Positions 1 to 12,080 are shown, numbered from the stretch's first letter. The stretch is 64,000 bases of DNA from Dysidea avara (GCF_963678975.1 NC_089274.1:3956001-4020000); one strand, 5' to 3'. Numbers and translations are program-made. Notes: generated by a model not told the origin, from the sequence alone.

Positions 1-319
1 GAACAAAAATCCTATAGCTGTATATTTTGCAAGTATCTACAGCTATACACAGTTATAAGCATCTTCTCTGGAAAGGGTGCATGCAGCTACAAGGTAAAGA
101 ATGCGTAAATGCTTGCATAGACACGTAGAGTAAAAATCCAGAGATAAATTGGTACCTTGTAGGTCCCTGGTCCTCAGTCTACCGCTGAGTGAGGGAGTTG
201 AGTTCATCCATGCATAATAGGTAATTTCGTCATTAGCAAGTAAAAAATCACGTGCGATCACAAATGTTCATACTGATCTCCCCGCCGAGAACTAGTCACT
301 AGTTTCACAACTGAAGGAA

Positions 320-550
320 ATGAACGAAGTTTATCCTGCCACGGTAAAATTTCTTAACGGAAATCTGGCAACTACGCTGAAGGGATGGAAAGAAATATGC
401 GACCATTTAGAGAAAGTTCTTGGGAAGTGTGAAATTCACAAAGGTCACGACAGTGACGAGTATACACTTATTCAGTACGAAAGTCTTACTATCAAGATCT
501 ACGGCAAAATAACAGTGAATGACACCTTAACCACATTAAGCATGTGGGAA
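320..550 (+). CDS. Unrecognised 229-aa protein, copy A, exon 1 of 4
   Basis: First coding exon of a gene whose four exons join in frame to 229 residues (231+151+128+180 nt). I do not recognise the family. The start is the ATG in GGAAATGA, the same context as in copy B. The exon ends in phase 0 at a consensus donor (GTAAGT at 551). Residues 1-77 are hydrophilic with no signal peptide or membrane segment; the motifs LKGWKEI and YESLTI are kept in copy B. The C-terminal half (exons 3-4) has two similar units of about 40 residues, NLYLQV...VHVADR...FDL and NCYLKF...LVLAD...FHF. They resemble beta-trefoil (fascin or actin-crosslinking type) repeats, so a soluble intracellular binding protein is possible; that is inference. 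Both copies are open, which suggests selection. Confidence 0.75.
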
Positions 551-656
551 GTAAGTCTCAGATGCCATCTTTCTGTACATGTACTATGTTCGAGGCTATG
601 TTGCGAGTGAGTAATGCCGCGTGGCCAGGACTTTCCAAAGCTCTGGCTTAACCAGG

Positions 657-715
657 CCATAGATTGTAGAGGCTCTAAAATCTATGGTCAGACCCTCGCT
701 CCCCGCGAGGGTCTG
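657..715. repeat. Two adjacent short hairpins in intron 1
   Basis: Arms CCATAGATT (657-665) and AATCTATGG (679-687) form one stem. CAGACCCTCGC (689-699) and GCGAGGGTCTG (705-715) form a second, perfect 11-bp stem with a 5-nt loop. A related hairpin with arms ATAGATTA/TAATCTAT lies near 26035-26060. These are probably remnants of a small palindromic repeat. Confidence 0.6.
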
Positions 716-744
716 GTCTGTATCAATACTAGCATTTGTGCACT

Positions 745-796
745 TGTGCAGCTAGAATGTAGTTAGCAGCTGTGCAGCTAGAATGTAGTTAGCAGC
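745..796. repeat. 26-bp tandem duplication
   Basis: Two perfect head-to-tail copies of a 26-bp unit starting TGTGCAGCTAGAATG, in intron 1 of copy A. Minor recent duplication. Confidence 0.85.
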
Positions 797-1136
797 TGTG
801 CACAGCCCTTGTGCTTCTATGAATATAATAGCGGATTATTAGATTCATGATCACCATATCCTGCTACAGGTAGTTAACTCACTCATGAATATGATTAAAA
901 CTTGGAAGCTGTTGCCAAGAATGGTAAGAAGCCACAGGCATTGCAGAGAAACCGTATCAATTTTGAAAATGCTGCAATTTGATTGGTATTACCTCTATGC
1001 TTGCAGTTCCACAAGTGCCTGTATTGATACATCGCTAATTATTTTTTCCGTGTGGGACACAGTGTAAAGGATAAGGGGGGCGATACCAGAAATTTTTGCT
1101 TCCAATTCAGTGATGTCATACAGTACAATAGTACTG

Positions 1137-1407
1137 TAGAGTAGGGACCATAGCACATTGATAAAAAAAGTACTGAAACAAGCTGGAGTAGTCCATGATA
1201 TTAAATCACAGTAAAACAACAAGAAGTGTTATATCTCTACTGTGCATTTCCATTATGGTATCTTGAGCACAGTAAGGATATAACACTTCTTATTGTTTTA
1301 CTGTGATTAATATCATGCACTGCTCCAACTTGTTTCAGTATTTTTTTTTTGTCAATGTGCTATGGTCCCTACTCTAGTTGAAAATTCCATTTTTTTGTGT
1401 ACTTGTG
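1137..1407. mobile_element. Palindromic MITE, family 1 (left end truncated)
   Basis: The element is close to one long inverted repeat: GAGTAGGGACCATAGCAC at the left pairs with GTGCTATGGTCCCTACTC at the right, and the arms keep pairing almost to the centre near 1250. The same element at 43015-43299 extends about 30 bp further on its left, so this copy lost its left tip. It has no coding capacity. It is absent from the homologous site in copy B (about 32500-32560), so it entered after the duplication. TA flanks suggest a Tc1/mariner-type transposase, by inference. Confidence 0.8.
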
Positions 1408-2008
1408 GTATTATACAGATCACACAAGTACTGTGGTTATTTTGCTTAGTAACCAATTAGTGAACCTTATAGTGCTAAACATCTCTCAATGAAGACTGGT
1501 GGTTTGAACAAAGCTTGAATTATAGTAAGTAACAGCTAAAACATTTCATTTTTTAATCTTTAATTGCATCAGCAACACATGCATGGTAATTGCAAGTTTA
1601 GCATGGAAAATGTAAACAGGTATCGAAATTTCCAATTCTTCATAAAAAGTACTTGATACCAAAATTTCGGGAATTCTGGTATCATGGGGTATCAATATTT
1701 ACTTGTATCACCCACCCCTAGCAAAGGAGATCTGACTAGGTGAGGCTATACCGTATAACCCAGATCTGGTTATATCATGTGTCTGCAGTGACCTTTGAAA
1801 GCCGCTGTCCAAAAAGATCAATACTCCCGACAACACCATGCTGTGTGCATTCAGATGTCATTGTACATATTAACTCAGTGCTATTGCATAGAGAACATGG
1901 GCCATGAGCTATTGTGTGGTAGTGATTTAGAGAGCTAACCTTCGGGATATATGTAGATTACGTTTTCGTGAACTGCTATTGTAGATAGCCCTTTTCTCCT
2001 AGAGGCAG

Positions 2009-2869
2009 TGTTGGGGTAGTTACTTTAAGTAACTCGTTACTTATTACAACAGAAATTATTTAGTTACAGTTACGTCTTACCCATAACTATATTAATATTA
2101 CATACAATAGTAATCTCTATTATCTGGACACCTCTGTTGTCTGGACAGGCCAAAATTAGTTATATGGCTTGTAGTCTTTTGGCCATAATGTTAGAAAGAA
2201 GGAGCCTTTAGGTTGCTAATAGGTGATGATGAATTTTTATAGCCTATTAGGGAGTGTTCTGTAGTGACTTCCTCCTCTGCCTACTAAACTGTATAGCACT
2301 AACTGATAGCAGTAACAACATTTAAGTCAGTTATGTAGCACACCAGCTTACATTTCTGATAGTACTGCCAGGATAAGAGAGGTTCCACTGTATATTACTT
2401 TGTGCGATTGTGTTGTTTGAACAATGTGTAAAAGAGAAATTAAGTACCACGTGTAGCAGCAGTGAGACAGTTCCACCAAGAAGTAGCAGATTAAGGGAAA
2501 AACTTTGTGGTGGAGGATTAGGGGTGGGGGTAGAGTTTTGACATTGTTAGGATCAAGAATCTATTATGAAGGGGAGTATCCTTAAGTAGTTAGTTATAGA
2601 TCTAGACTTGCTACATTGCAGCTATTAACTACTTCCACCTAGAATTGATAAAACACCCTATATACTCCTGTGTTTCAATTGCTGCTTTTAAAGCATTTTT
2701 TAGCTAATGTTTTACTGAAACTCACAAAATACCAAATTATCAGATTGCTCCCCCCCACTCCAAAAAATTTTTGTGTCTGATGTTGATCATGTTACCACTG
2801 TTGGTGGTAATGCGTTATGTAATATTATCACTTTTATGGTAACTATGTAATATAACGAAATATAGTATA
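2009..2869. mobile_element. hAT-like non-autonomous element relic
   Basis: The left end reads GTGTTGGGGTAGTTAC followed by a GTTACTTATTAC run. The right part reads CTGTTGGTGGTAATGCGTTA. Such GTGTTGGGGTAACGCGTTAC-like ends are common in hAT-type elements. A homologous relic lies at about 33187-34950 in copy B, so it predates the duplication. Similar ends occur near 8741 and, inverted, near 55560-55630 and 10150-10200. No transposase frame seen. Confidence 0.35.
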
Positions 2870-3774
2870 AAAACTAGTAAAATTACTTAATGTAATGTGT
2901 AGTGTAGTATAGCTATTTTGTATGTGTCTAGTGGTTGTGTTTGTATTGTGTTTGTTGTGTGTGTGCTCTGGTAGGGAAGAAGGGCTTTTGCTAATTACCG
3001 TGAGGTTAAACAAAAAATCAATTGTCGTGTATCACTATCTGATAAGCTAATAGCTATCGCTTGCACGCGAACGACCACAGTTAATATAGTTAATAACTCA
3101 ATAGATATCAGGAATAACATAGACAACTACAACTAACTGAATACAAGGTGAAACACAGTATATATAGATACAGGTACCATTAATGACGTCATAAAACATT
3201 ACACACAGTTATAGCTATACTAGTCAGTCTATCACATCAATCAATACCATTGACATCTAATTCTTGCTCCATTCCTGGGCCTTTGACAGCGGAAATTTTT
3301 GTACCTGAATCAATTCCTATAGTAGCATCTCTTAATAGGTGGGGACATAGTGGGGATTTGACAAGCTTTAAATCTGACTCTAGAATTTGTCAAATCCCCA
3401 TGTACTGCCCCACCCTACCTGGGGATGGGGAGATGGGGCATGACACTGATAGGTGCATTAATAGTTTAGGTCAACAACAATGTGCAAAACCTATCTACTG
3501 CTTAGTTGTCTGACTGTTCTATTAGAGTAGTTTACATTGCTTGGTAACTTTGTATGCAGTGGTAAAAAGACCCAATGTATACAACATGCACCTTGTCATA
3601 ACAGGTAAGCACTCAATCAACTGATGTCTGGCCAAGTTTGTACAAGGCATTCCAGCAAAGTTGGCGTGTTTTCCAAACTGTGAAAATGACCGTTCTATTA
3701 GAGTATTTTGCCTAAAGTGTATATTCTATTATCTGAGCTCTGTATTATGTGTAAATGTATGGGCTTCATTTATC

Positions 3775-3838
3775 CAAATTTTTCCATAATCCAAACACAC
3801 CTAGGGCTCAATGAGTTTGGATAATGGAAGGACCACTA
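3775..3838. mobile_element. pogo/Tigger-like MITE relic, right end
   Basis: TTATCCAAA-type sequence pairs with GTTTGGATAATGGAAGGACC; the right end GGACCACT resembles pogo-type termini. The copy B homologue keeps the opposite end (CAGTGGTCCCTCC at 43392). A fragment that predates the duplication. Confidence 0.4.
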
Positions 3839-3975
3839 TGTGGCATAAACGTAACTGCCACATCAACAGGTTGAACAGGAGTCCATAAGTGCTGCACCCA
3901 CAGTGAATTTAAATAACTGTATTATGACTAGTTCACATTATAATACAATGTAATGTGTTTATGTGTTCAATACAG

Positions 3976-4126
3976 TATTATCACATCATTGAATATGCCA
4001 ACAAGATATCATTACAAGTGCAAGCTGCAACCATACAATATCAGCAAGCCAGTACAACTTACCAATTTGGGTTGGTGGAAAAAGGACCTTGGAAGCCACT
4101 AAGGTCTGATAACAGTTTCGAAGACA
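3976..4126 (+). CDS. Unrecognised 229-aa protein, copy A, exon 2 of 4
   Basis: Acceptor TTCAATACAG precedes 3976 and donor GTGAGC follows 4126. The 151-nt exon starts in phase 0 and ends in phase 1. It encodes a Gln-rich stretch (residues about 78-128) with YHIIEYAN and TYQFGLVEKGPW, both conserved in copy B, which has four extra codons here. The paralogue's donor is GTGAGT; GC at +5/+6 in this copy is slightly weaker. Confidence 0.75.
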
Positions 4127-4220
4127 GTGAGCAGTTGCATATATCATGTATACCATACACCAGCTGATACATAGCTATATTGATGTTCAAATGTGTCCCT
4201 AAACTAGTAAAGTAAAAGAA

Positions 4221-6355
4221 GGGTCATTCCATGTCAAACCACCGAGAAATTGTAGGGTCACCTCTCGGATTTTGACGAAACTTGGTGTGTTTGTAGTACC
4301 TATGGTGCTCATCATCTATACCAATTTTTAGCCTCATATACCACATAGTTTCTGATTTATGACCAAATATTTTGAATATTTCATAAAAAATTGGTTCATC
4401 TTGAGTTACAAAATCAACTGTAGCTCACCACTGTGTTAATATTTTAAAATAAAATTTTCAGCAATTAAAAACTGTTAATTGATCTTTCAAGTAATCCATA
4501 AACTATGGGATATCAATTTAATTAAGGTTCAAAAAGGCTCCATTAAAAACTTTAATCCTTAATATTTCAAAAAAAGCTGCTTCAAATTCTTTGAATTTTT
4601 TGGTAAATAATAATTAGGTTATGGTCTATTGTTGGTAAAATTTTTGTGGTGGGGCCACAATGGGTTCAAGAGATATAATTAAATATGTTATGGTATGTAG
4701 TGGAATTTTGTAGTCTATTATTGCTATATGGGAATGTATACCTCTAATAACCACTGCTGATAAGGCCATGCCAACTTTGTCTCTCACAATGAAGGTGTCC
4801 AAGTGCAGTACAACACGTATTAGTGACCACCTGTATTGAAAGACCAACTTTGTGCTGCAATTTATTTAGTCCGATTTACTGTATGGGTAATTCCATATCA
4901 GTTCACCAAAGTTTTGCACATGGCCTCCTCAGAATTGGACAAAATTTGGTGTGTGGGTATCCAAAGCAGTCATCTGTCCCTTCACCCATTGCTTGTATGG
5001 CTTCCTAGAAATGGCTTATTTAGTATTCCATTTTTGCTGTACTTGTGACCATTCAAAGCATCATAACCTTGGTGTTTTTAAAATAAATTGTATCACTTTC
5101 AAGCTCAAAGAAAAAGCTTTCATTTAGTGTATTTAACAGCTTAATTTAAGTCATTTCTTTTTTTCCAGAGTACACACAACCACTTCTTGTCCTTGGGTCT
5201 ATGAGAGTTAGAATGTCATCCATTGGTATAGTGTGGATATTCTGGGGCTCTGGGTGCTTGAATGAGTGTGGATACAGAAATGTCAGCTTCACTTCCTTAG
5301 TGTCACTGCAAACTTCAAGCACACAAGCTAACCACCGATTCTCTTCATGTAAACAAGTGACAAATCCAGCAATCAATTCTGGTGAAGCTTCATTCTTTGC
5401 TAGAGCAACTCTCTTTCCTGAAAACATCAGATTATGAGTAAAATTTTATTTCCATTTTGCTATCTGAGATTGGCACAGAAGAGTGTAGTTTTCTTGTACC
5501 ATAGATTGTACGTGAGAGTTGAAAGCAATGCCCCTGTTGTCTTGAACAATCTTCATTGTTACAATACCCAAAGCAAACAGTAGGTATGTTACTACATACT
5601 CAGTTGAACAACTGACATCGTGTCATTAGCTGGTCATTAGCTGGTCATTGTACTGCCTTTGTAAGCTATATAAGCTGGCTGCATTTGAAAACTATATAAC
5701 TGTATAAATTGCAGCACAAAGGTGTTCTTTCAATACAGGTGGTCACTAACACAGGTTGCACTATACTTAGACACCTTCATTGTGAGAGACAAAGTTGGCA
5801 TGGCCTTATCAGCAGCAGTTATTAGAGATGTACACTCCCATATAGCAATAATAGACTACAAAATTCCACTACATACCATAACATATTTAATTATATCTCT
5901 TGAACCCATTGTGGCCCCACCACAAAAATTTTACCAACAATAGACCATAACATAACCTAATTATTATTTACTACAAAATTCAAAGAATTTGAAGCAGCAC
6001 TTTTTGAAATATTGAGGATTAAAATTTTTAATGGAGCCTTTTTGAACCTTAATTAAATTGATATCCCATAGTTTATGGATTACTTGAAAGATCAATTAAC
6101 AGTCTTTAATCACTGAAAATGTTATTTTAAAATATTAACACAGTGGTGAGCTACAGTTGATTTTGTAACTCAAGACGAACCAATTTTTCATGAAATATTC
6201 AAATTATTTGTGGTCATAAATCAGAAACTATGTGGTGTATGAAGCTAAAAATTGGTATGGGTGATGAGCACCATAGGTACTACAAACACACCAGGTTTCG
6301 TCAAAATCTGAGAGGTGACCCTACAATTTCTCGGTGATTTGATATGGAATGACCC
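4221..6355. mobile_element. 2.1-kb DNA transposon with about 650-bp terminal inverted repeats
   Basis: Terminal arms 4221-4866 and 5702-6355 are inverted copies (GGGTCATTCC...GGAATGACCC at the tips) with scattered mismatches. AGAA flanks both sides (4217-4220 and 6356-6359). Copy B has the uninterrupted sequence near 43990-44005, so this is a genuine insertion after the duplication with a 4-bp target duplication. A diverged version of the tip motif recurs inside at about 4875-4960 (GGTAATTCCATATCAGTTCA). Each arm holds a 73-codon open frame, probably only an arm by-product. The interior holds a minus-strand exon-like frame (5146-5417). No transposase was recognised, so the superfamily is open. 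Confidence 0.8.
5146..5417 (-). CDS. Unknown exon carried inside the large-TIR element
   Basis: An acceptor-like site (TGATGTTTTCAG, minus strand) precedes an open frame of about 90 residues that ends at TAA. Visible motifs: GKRVALAK near the start, HEENRWLACVLEVC, LTFLYPHS. The alternation of hydrophobic and charged residues with conserved-looking Trp, Pro and Gly looks like a small beta-barrel domain (Tudor or BAH-like; speculative). It could be the last exon of the element's own protein or a captured host exon. No upstream exon was identified. Nothing comparable exists in copy B, consistent with arrival on the element. Confidence 0.4.
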
Positions 6356-7027
6356 AGAAGTGAAGAAGTGTTCTCTCCCAATGGTTTTGTAATATAACCG
6401 TGTTTTCATATTAACACAAGTTTGCTATGCCCAAATGTGCACATCCAATAGTGTTCTATGGCTTCACAACTCACTCATTCTTGCAGAGCTGTTTGATAAA
6501 GTATTTCCATTGTTTCAAGGATACTGCCTGTGAAACAATGAACAAGGCTCAGGTGACATAAACAGTGTGGTAGTACTGTATAGTAAGGAACATGGAGCCA
6601 GCAAACAAAATAATCCAACACTTCACTCCTTAAACTGATTAACTCACTCTTAGTATCAAAATGGAGGTGATGTAGCTACACTCATGGAAAATTTCAGATA
6701 ATTATATGCCATGATCATAGTGTTATGAAGCTTCCAAGTTCAAAAAATGGGTCAGTTTTTGTGTGTGAAAAAGGTACCTTTTTGCAAATCCAGTCACAGA
6801 TTATCTATGATACAACTTATTGGTCCTATCATTTTTATGCTTATAGCAGCTAATAGCTACCTCAGTCTGAAAATAATGTGAGGTTTAGTGATAAAAAATT
6901 TTACAAAATCCACCTGGTGAACTTAACTGTTTCCCTACAAAGTTTTGGCACTGCCGTTCTTCTAGAAAGTTGTGTGAATGCGTTACACTGTCATGTTATA
7001 CTTTAAATGTATTCTGTATTTTGACAG

Positions 7028-7155
7028 CAATCATCTGGTTACATGGATGTCATGACAAAACAGATGTAGAGCTATTCAATGGATGTACCAATTTATATTT
7101 GCAAGTCCATAAAGAGGGGACTGGATATAAGGTGCATGTTGCTGACAGACCATTA
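7028..7155 (+). CDS. Unrecognised 229-aa protein, copy A, exon 3 of 4
   Basis: Acceptor TGTATTTTGACAG precedes and donor GTAAGT follows. The 128-nt exon restores phase 0 after the phase-1 exon 2. It encodes IIWLHGCHDKTDVELFNG, then NLYLQVHKEG and VHVADRPLV, the first of the two beta-trefoil-like units. The copy B exon is the same length with a few substitutions (for example C to S after LDG). Confidence 0.8.
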
Positions 7156-7780
7156 GTAAGTGATATACATGTTTCTAATATATATGACCATCTCAGCAAA
7201 AAACCTGACTTGTTTGCACAGCTTCCATTTTTTTTTCTTTTCTCAGCATTATTAGCAGTGTCCAAGGAATGGATCACCAAAGTTTCAGCCTTCTGTGGTG
7301 AGTAGTTGTAGAATTATAGCGCTAGACAATAGGAAGAGCAAGACAATCGATTTGTACTGAAAATAAAGTACAGGCGCTTACATTCACAGCCATAACTTCT
7401 GTTTGCATTAGTCTGCAATGTTGCGATTTGGCTTAAAATGTTCACCATGGATTAGCAAATTAGCCAAGGTGTAGTGTTAGCCGTGTAGTCACTTACGCAT
7501 ATGGGTATGAAGGCGGTTTAGTTGAAGAAATGATGTTTATGTTTACCACATCGTAAACAAATACATGTGACATGCATACTGTTTGGGCTATAGAAACTAA
7601 AAAAGATTTTTCAAACTCTCCATGAGCAGGCGAATAAGATGGTGTATAGTTTTAATCGATTTAAGTCTTTCTTCTTTGAGTAATGGCCTGATAAAAACTT
7701 GCACATTTTTATGGATTTTTTAAAAATTTCATTGTTCTCAATACACATGCTTATGCCAACAAGTTGGGTTTTTGCAGCTA

Positions 7781-8164
7781 TAGTATGTTCACGTTGAGCT
7801 GAACCCTGAAAAACAGCTAAAAATTAAAAGTGGATTTTTTCTCAACAGAGTTAACATTTCTGCCAACCAGATGATTATTGGTAACAGCAAAGGTGTCAAC
7901 AACAGACATGTACAGTTTGGCTCCATTACAAGTTCGGGAAAGGGCTCTAATGGACACTATACTTATATGGCTTCTCCATAGGAAATGTATTGTGAAAATT
8001 TTGATTGGCCGTAAATATTATGTCAAACATTTGAACAACAAGATTTTGAAATATTTTTAGCGGATCAAGCAGTACTACAAATGAGCCAAATTTCAAGATC
8101 GTGTGTAATTGCATCAATGAGTTATTAAATGTTTTTGAGGATTCAGCTCAACGTGAACATACTA
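7781..8164. mobile_element. 384-bp MITE with TA target duplication
   Basis: TIRs TAGTATGTTCACGTTGAGCT and its reverse complement (about 23-35 bp, extending into CCTNAAAAAC) are flanked by TA on both sides. It lies in intron 3 of copy A; I see no counterpart in copy B. Internal open frames are short and show no recognisable protein. Tc1/mariner-like by its TA duplication. Confidence 0.75.
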
Positions 8165-9350
8165 TAAACATGATAAACAATGGTATAATATATGATATAC
8201 AAAAGTGTAGTAGTTATCACAAAGATATCCAAAATGGTGACAGCAATAGTAAGCACTAAAACTAACCTGTGAGGCAGAAGACTGATGGTGTGCTTTTGTG
8301 AATTATCTCATCATATTATTAACTTTCATGTTTGCACCAATAGTCCCATGTATTGTCTCAGTCTTTTGTCATAGTACTACATCGTAGGGGATCCCTTACA
8401 AAATGACAGGCACCCTCCAAAATGCCTCCTCTAAGAACTATTAGAGAAACATCTTGTGCTATGAAAATTTTCTTTACGAAAGATTCCTAACGTCATTAAA
8501 ATAAAACAAAACAAAAACTATTGCAGGAGCCATTTTAAATTAATAAACATTATAGAATATAGCTACTAGTCATATAGTAGTCTAACTATTGCTATTGTAC
8601 ATCATGTATTATCAAATGGTACCTATTAACAGGCTGTATAACAGCTAAAGGTCAATAAGCTTATTGAACTGTAATAGTAATTTTAAGGCCAGGTAAACTT
8701 GATTATTTGATTCTCATCCACAAAACTTGGACTTTGCCATTGTTGGGGTAGTTAGTAACTTGTTACTTATTACTACAGTATTACTTGTAATGAAGCCATT
8801 TACATATTATTCATAAAATAAAGTAAATATAATAATATTATTATGTTGCTTTGTGCAAACAGCCTTAAGCTGTCATGTGTGCAACCACCATCGTAGCACG
8901 TAACACAATCCTGTTGTTTGAACAATGCATTATTCAAGAGAAAATAACAGTATTTTCTGGTCAGTGCTTCATTCATTAGTTCGAGGTGAACTTTATTACT
9001 GCTTCGTTACTTTGTTGTGGCTAGGCATTACTCAGTGGACTGTAACTTTGTTACTGCAGGTCATGGAACGGTAATAAAATTGCTTAATATTCAGGTCGTT
9101 ACAATAACTTCATACTCATTTTATACTTGTAAGTAAGCATATTTTGGTTATGGTAGTACTGTTTAAGTAGGATTGCCCCCATAGTCAACAAAATATCACC
9201 ACCCTAGAACATCTTAAGGGGCAAAAAGTACCTTTATGGAAGAGTCTTAGTGTATCTAAAGTTGAATATAACATTAAATCTACCAAAAAATACCATATAT
9301 AAGCCCTGATATTGATTTTTTTTTAAATCATCCAAACCCTTTTTTTTGGT

Positions 9351-9575
9351 CTGCCTGCCTGCCTGCCTGCTAGCCTGACTACAGTCGCAAGGCTAGATGC
9401 TAAACAATGCATCGTATGACCACCATTTTCAGCCACAATAACAAGCTCACCAGTGGCATGCGTCTTTTGGGGGCTCCGATGATTGCTTGCTCTCTGCGCC
9501 TTGCCTTTCCTTTTATCTTCAATCATGCTGGTCGTCTTCTTCTTCATGCTAGGAAACTGTATTGAGGCATTAATT
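9351..9575 (-). repeat. Dispersed repeat with CTGC microsatellite and donor-like site
   Basis: A (CTGC)5 tract at 9351-9370 is followed by sequence that reads on the minus strand as a Lys-rich open frame ending near GCCACTGGTGAGC. About 80 nt of it (around 9445-9530) resembles 23150-23245 on the plus strand, including CCCCAAAAG, CGCAT, CCACTG and the following GTGAG. Two unlinked copies suggest a dispersed repeat rather than a host exon. Confidence 0.45.
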
Positions 9576-9827
9576 TTCCATATCAACACTTAAGTCTAGT
9601 ACAGCTGGATGAGGGATATGCCTCCTAATGATCTAGCTGTACTGATCATTAATTCATGCTTCTTATTAGTAACACAGAGCATGCCATAGCTACACCCCTT
9701 AAATATCATGCATTGTTAGGCCCACTTGAGTTACTCTAATAAAGCAGTCACTCTAATACAACAGCCACATTCGATATTCTAATAAAATAGTCACATGAGC
9801 ATATCATAGCTATAGCTATAACAAATT

Positions 9828-10134
9828 ATTAATTTAAAAATGAAGTAGGGATCTAAGCAATAAGCGCTAGTGAGTCAAGGGATAAATGATGGTATTACAA
9901 AAAATGATTAATTTAAAAATGAAATAGGGATCTAAGCAATAAACACTAATGAGACAAGAGATGAATGATGGTATTGCAACATAGCTCTGTTGTAAAATCC
10001 CTGGCATGTCATAACGATTATTTTGTCCAACGCCAAAGTAGGGATTTTCCCACAGAGCTATGTTGCAATATAATAATTTATCCCTTGTCTCACTAGCATT
10101 TATTGCTTAGATCCCTACTTTATTTTTAAATTTA
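9828..10134. mobile_element. MITE, family 2, with duplicated left arm
   Basis: The arm starting TTAATTTAAAAATGAAGTAGG occurs twice in direct orientation (about 9828-9900 and 9905-9985) and once inverted at the right (about 10060-10134). The centre contains GTAGGGATTTTCCCACA. Relics of the same family sit just upstream of exon 4 in both gene copies (11918-12010, 50690-50765). Confidence 0.7.
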
Positions 10135-10758
10135 TCACTTTTAGCATTACCTAGTTACCACAAAGGGTAATAATATTAAGTAACACATTATCCCCCTAAC
10201 ACTGGAATTTGCATGCAGGTGGGGGTAATTATCTAACTGTTTTCAGGCACTATACCATTGTTCTTGGTCAAATTCCCTTCGGATTGGTACCACTTTCATT
10301 TATACACTTGAAAGCGAATCTTTTGATCCACGTTGAAATGTAGTGACATCATATCTAAAGAGGATCAATTGCTTTTTACTATTTAGCCAATCACATTAGA
10401 AAACTTATCATGTGATCTGGTGTGTATGATATCATACGGCAATCGCTTCCACCAGTATTCTGGAGCTGGTGGGTGTGCCAAGTTGTCAAACAAGATACAT
10501 ACCCCCCACAACATGCCACTAGCAAGGCACGGACTGCCATCAAAGCAAGCTGAAAGCAAGAAGAAACACAACTGTGTGTGGAAGATTATGCACTTCACTG
10601 CTATACACCATCATGAGAGGGATTACGTTTAATTAGTCCAATACAACACACAAGATCTACTATACCAGGCATGGGTCATGGGTTAGCTGTAACAGTTTTG
10701 GATGTCAAACATTCTTATCCTCTGGTTACTCTGCAGGGAGTTGCAACTTTCACCTCTA

Positions 10759-10890
10759 CACTGTTAAAAATGAAGTGCTATGATAGCACCTCTAGGTGCT
10801 ATTTTTTGACTGAAGCAGTCAAAATTTAGCACTTTTAGGTGCTGCCATGGCATTTTTAGGTGCTACCGTGTCACCTCAGTTTTAACAGTG
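10759..10890. mobile_element. 132-bp MITE with CACTGTTAAAA ends
   Basis: CACTGTTAAAA at the left and TTTTAACAGTG at the right are flanked by TA. The inside holds several repeats of GGTGCTA and AGCAC. Related ends (ACAGTGTGG, GTGTACTTTGCACAC) are seen in the element near 15606 and 53088. Confidence 0.6.
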
Positions 10891-11714
10891 TATTAGGTAA
10901 ATTGTCACTAGAACTTTGTTCAACTACCCCAATAGAATGCACATCTACTCTAATAGAGTGCTCACAGGCAACCAAATACTCTAATAGTACAGCCACTTTT
11001 CATTTGAAGGATACTGCTGATATCTGTTACTGTATGCAACAGGCAAAAAAAATACCCTTCTCAGTATATTGGCATTACTGATGTAATGTTCAGTTTACCT
11101 TCTGGCTATACAGATTTAGAAGTTAAATACAACACATACAATTATACACACTTTGTTATGCAATAATTAAACAGCACAAGAGTACCATCACGCTGAACCA
11201 TGACTAGGAAGAAACAGAACAAGTACTCTAATTGAACACACATGCACTGACACCAATACTGAACAGTCATTATAATTACAGACATCTGTATAACCACTGA
11301 TCCACTGTATGTGCAAATTGCAAGTAGAATTGGAATAATTCACTGTGGTGATGTATACAATTATTTGTAATGGAAACCAACTCTGACACACTATGGTATC
11401 TGAATGAAATAGAACACTACCCAGGACATGTGTTTGTCATTCACACTTATTCCAGGACCATCAGTATAGTCACTACAACAAACAGCTCATGCATCTAGAT
11501 CTGTATATATGTGGTGTTTTGAAAAACCTATAGCTTTGTAGATGTTACAAGCTATACAACACACCATACATTGAGGTTATAATGCAATATGCATTTCAAG
11601 CAAATGCTATTTTGGGTATTGATATTTAGATCAATATCATACGATAATTGATAATCAGTTGGAATGTTGTTTCAGATTCCATGTGTTTGCATGGTGATGA
11701 CTAGTGACCGTAGT

Positions 11715-11758
11715 CATAGATTTATAAACCCCAGGTACCTGGGGTTTATAAATCTATG
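11715..11758. repeat. Perfect 44-bp palindrome
   Basis: Two 22-bp arms meet with no spacer at GGTACC (11734-11739). The left arm starts CATAGATTTATAAACCCC and the right arm is its exact reverse complement. It lies in intron 3 of copy A, about 320 bp before exon 4. I see no counterpart at the homologous place in copy B. No gene function inferred. Confidence 0.9.
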
Positions 11759-11917
11759 CTGTAGTGTAATTAGTTTGTAGTATACTATTTAAAAGTTCAT
11801 ACGATGTAGCTGCACACATTGGTGTTAGTAACAAGCATATTTTTGCATGTGTGGGTACAGCTATAGTATAATATAATAATGCAGTACAGTATTACAGCTT
11901 AGATATTTTCTCATGGT

Positions 11918-12010
11918 GCTATGTTGTTGTCATGCCAATGTAGGGATTTTCCCACATAGCTGTGTTTTCACTACTTTTTATTACTTAAATCCTTAAATTT
12001 CTACTTCATT
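11918..12010. mobile_element. MITE family 2 relic upstream of exon 4 (copy A)
   Basis: It shares TGTAGGGATTTTCCCACATAG, in part, with the centre and right arm of the 9828-10134 element. The same relic is at 50690-50765 in copy B, so it predates the duplication. It ends about 70 bp before the exon 4 acceptor. Confidence 0.55.
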
Positions 12011-12080
12011 TTACATACACTAGTAGTTATACAGAACTTTGTGTTTATCAATTGGCATATGTAATTATGTGTGTTCTTAG

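Noticed and set aside
4626..4847. 73-codon frame repeated in both arms of the 4.2-6.4 kb element
   Set aside because: It exists twice only because the arms are inverted copies; the opposite strand is equally open and nothing shows a protein role.
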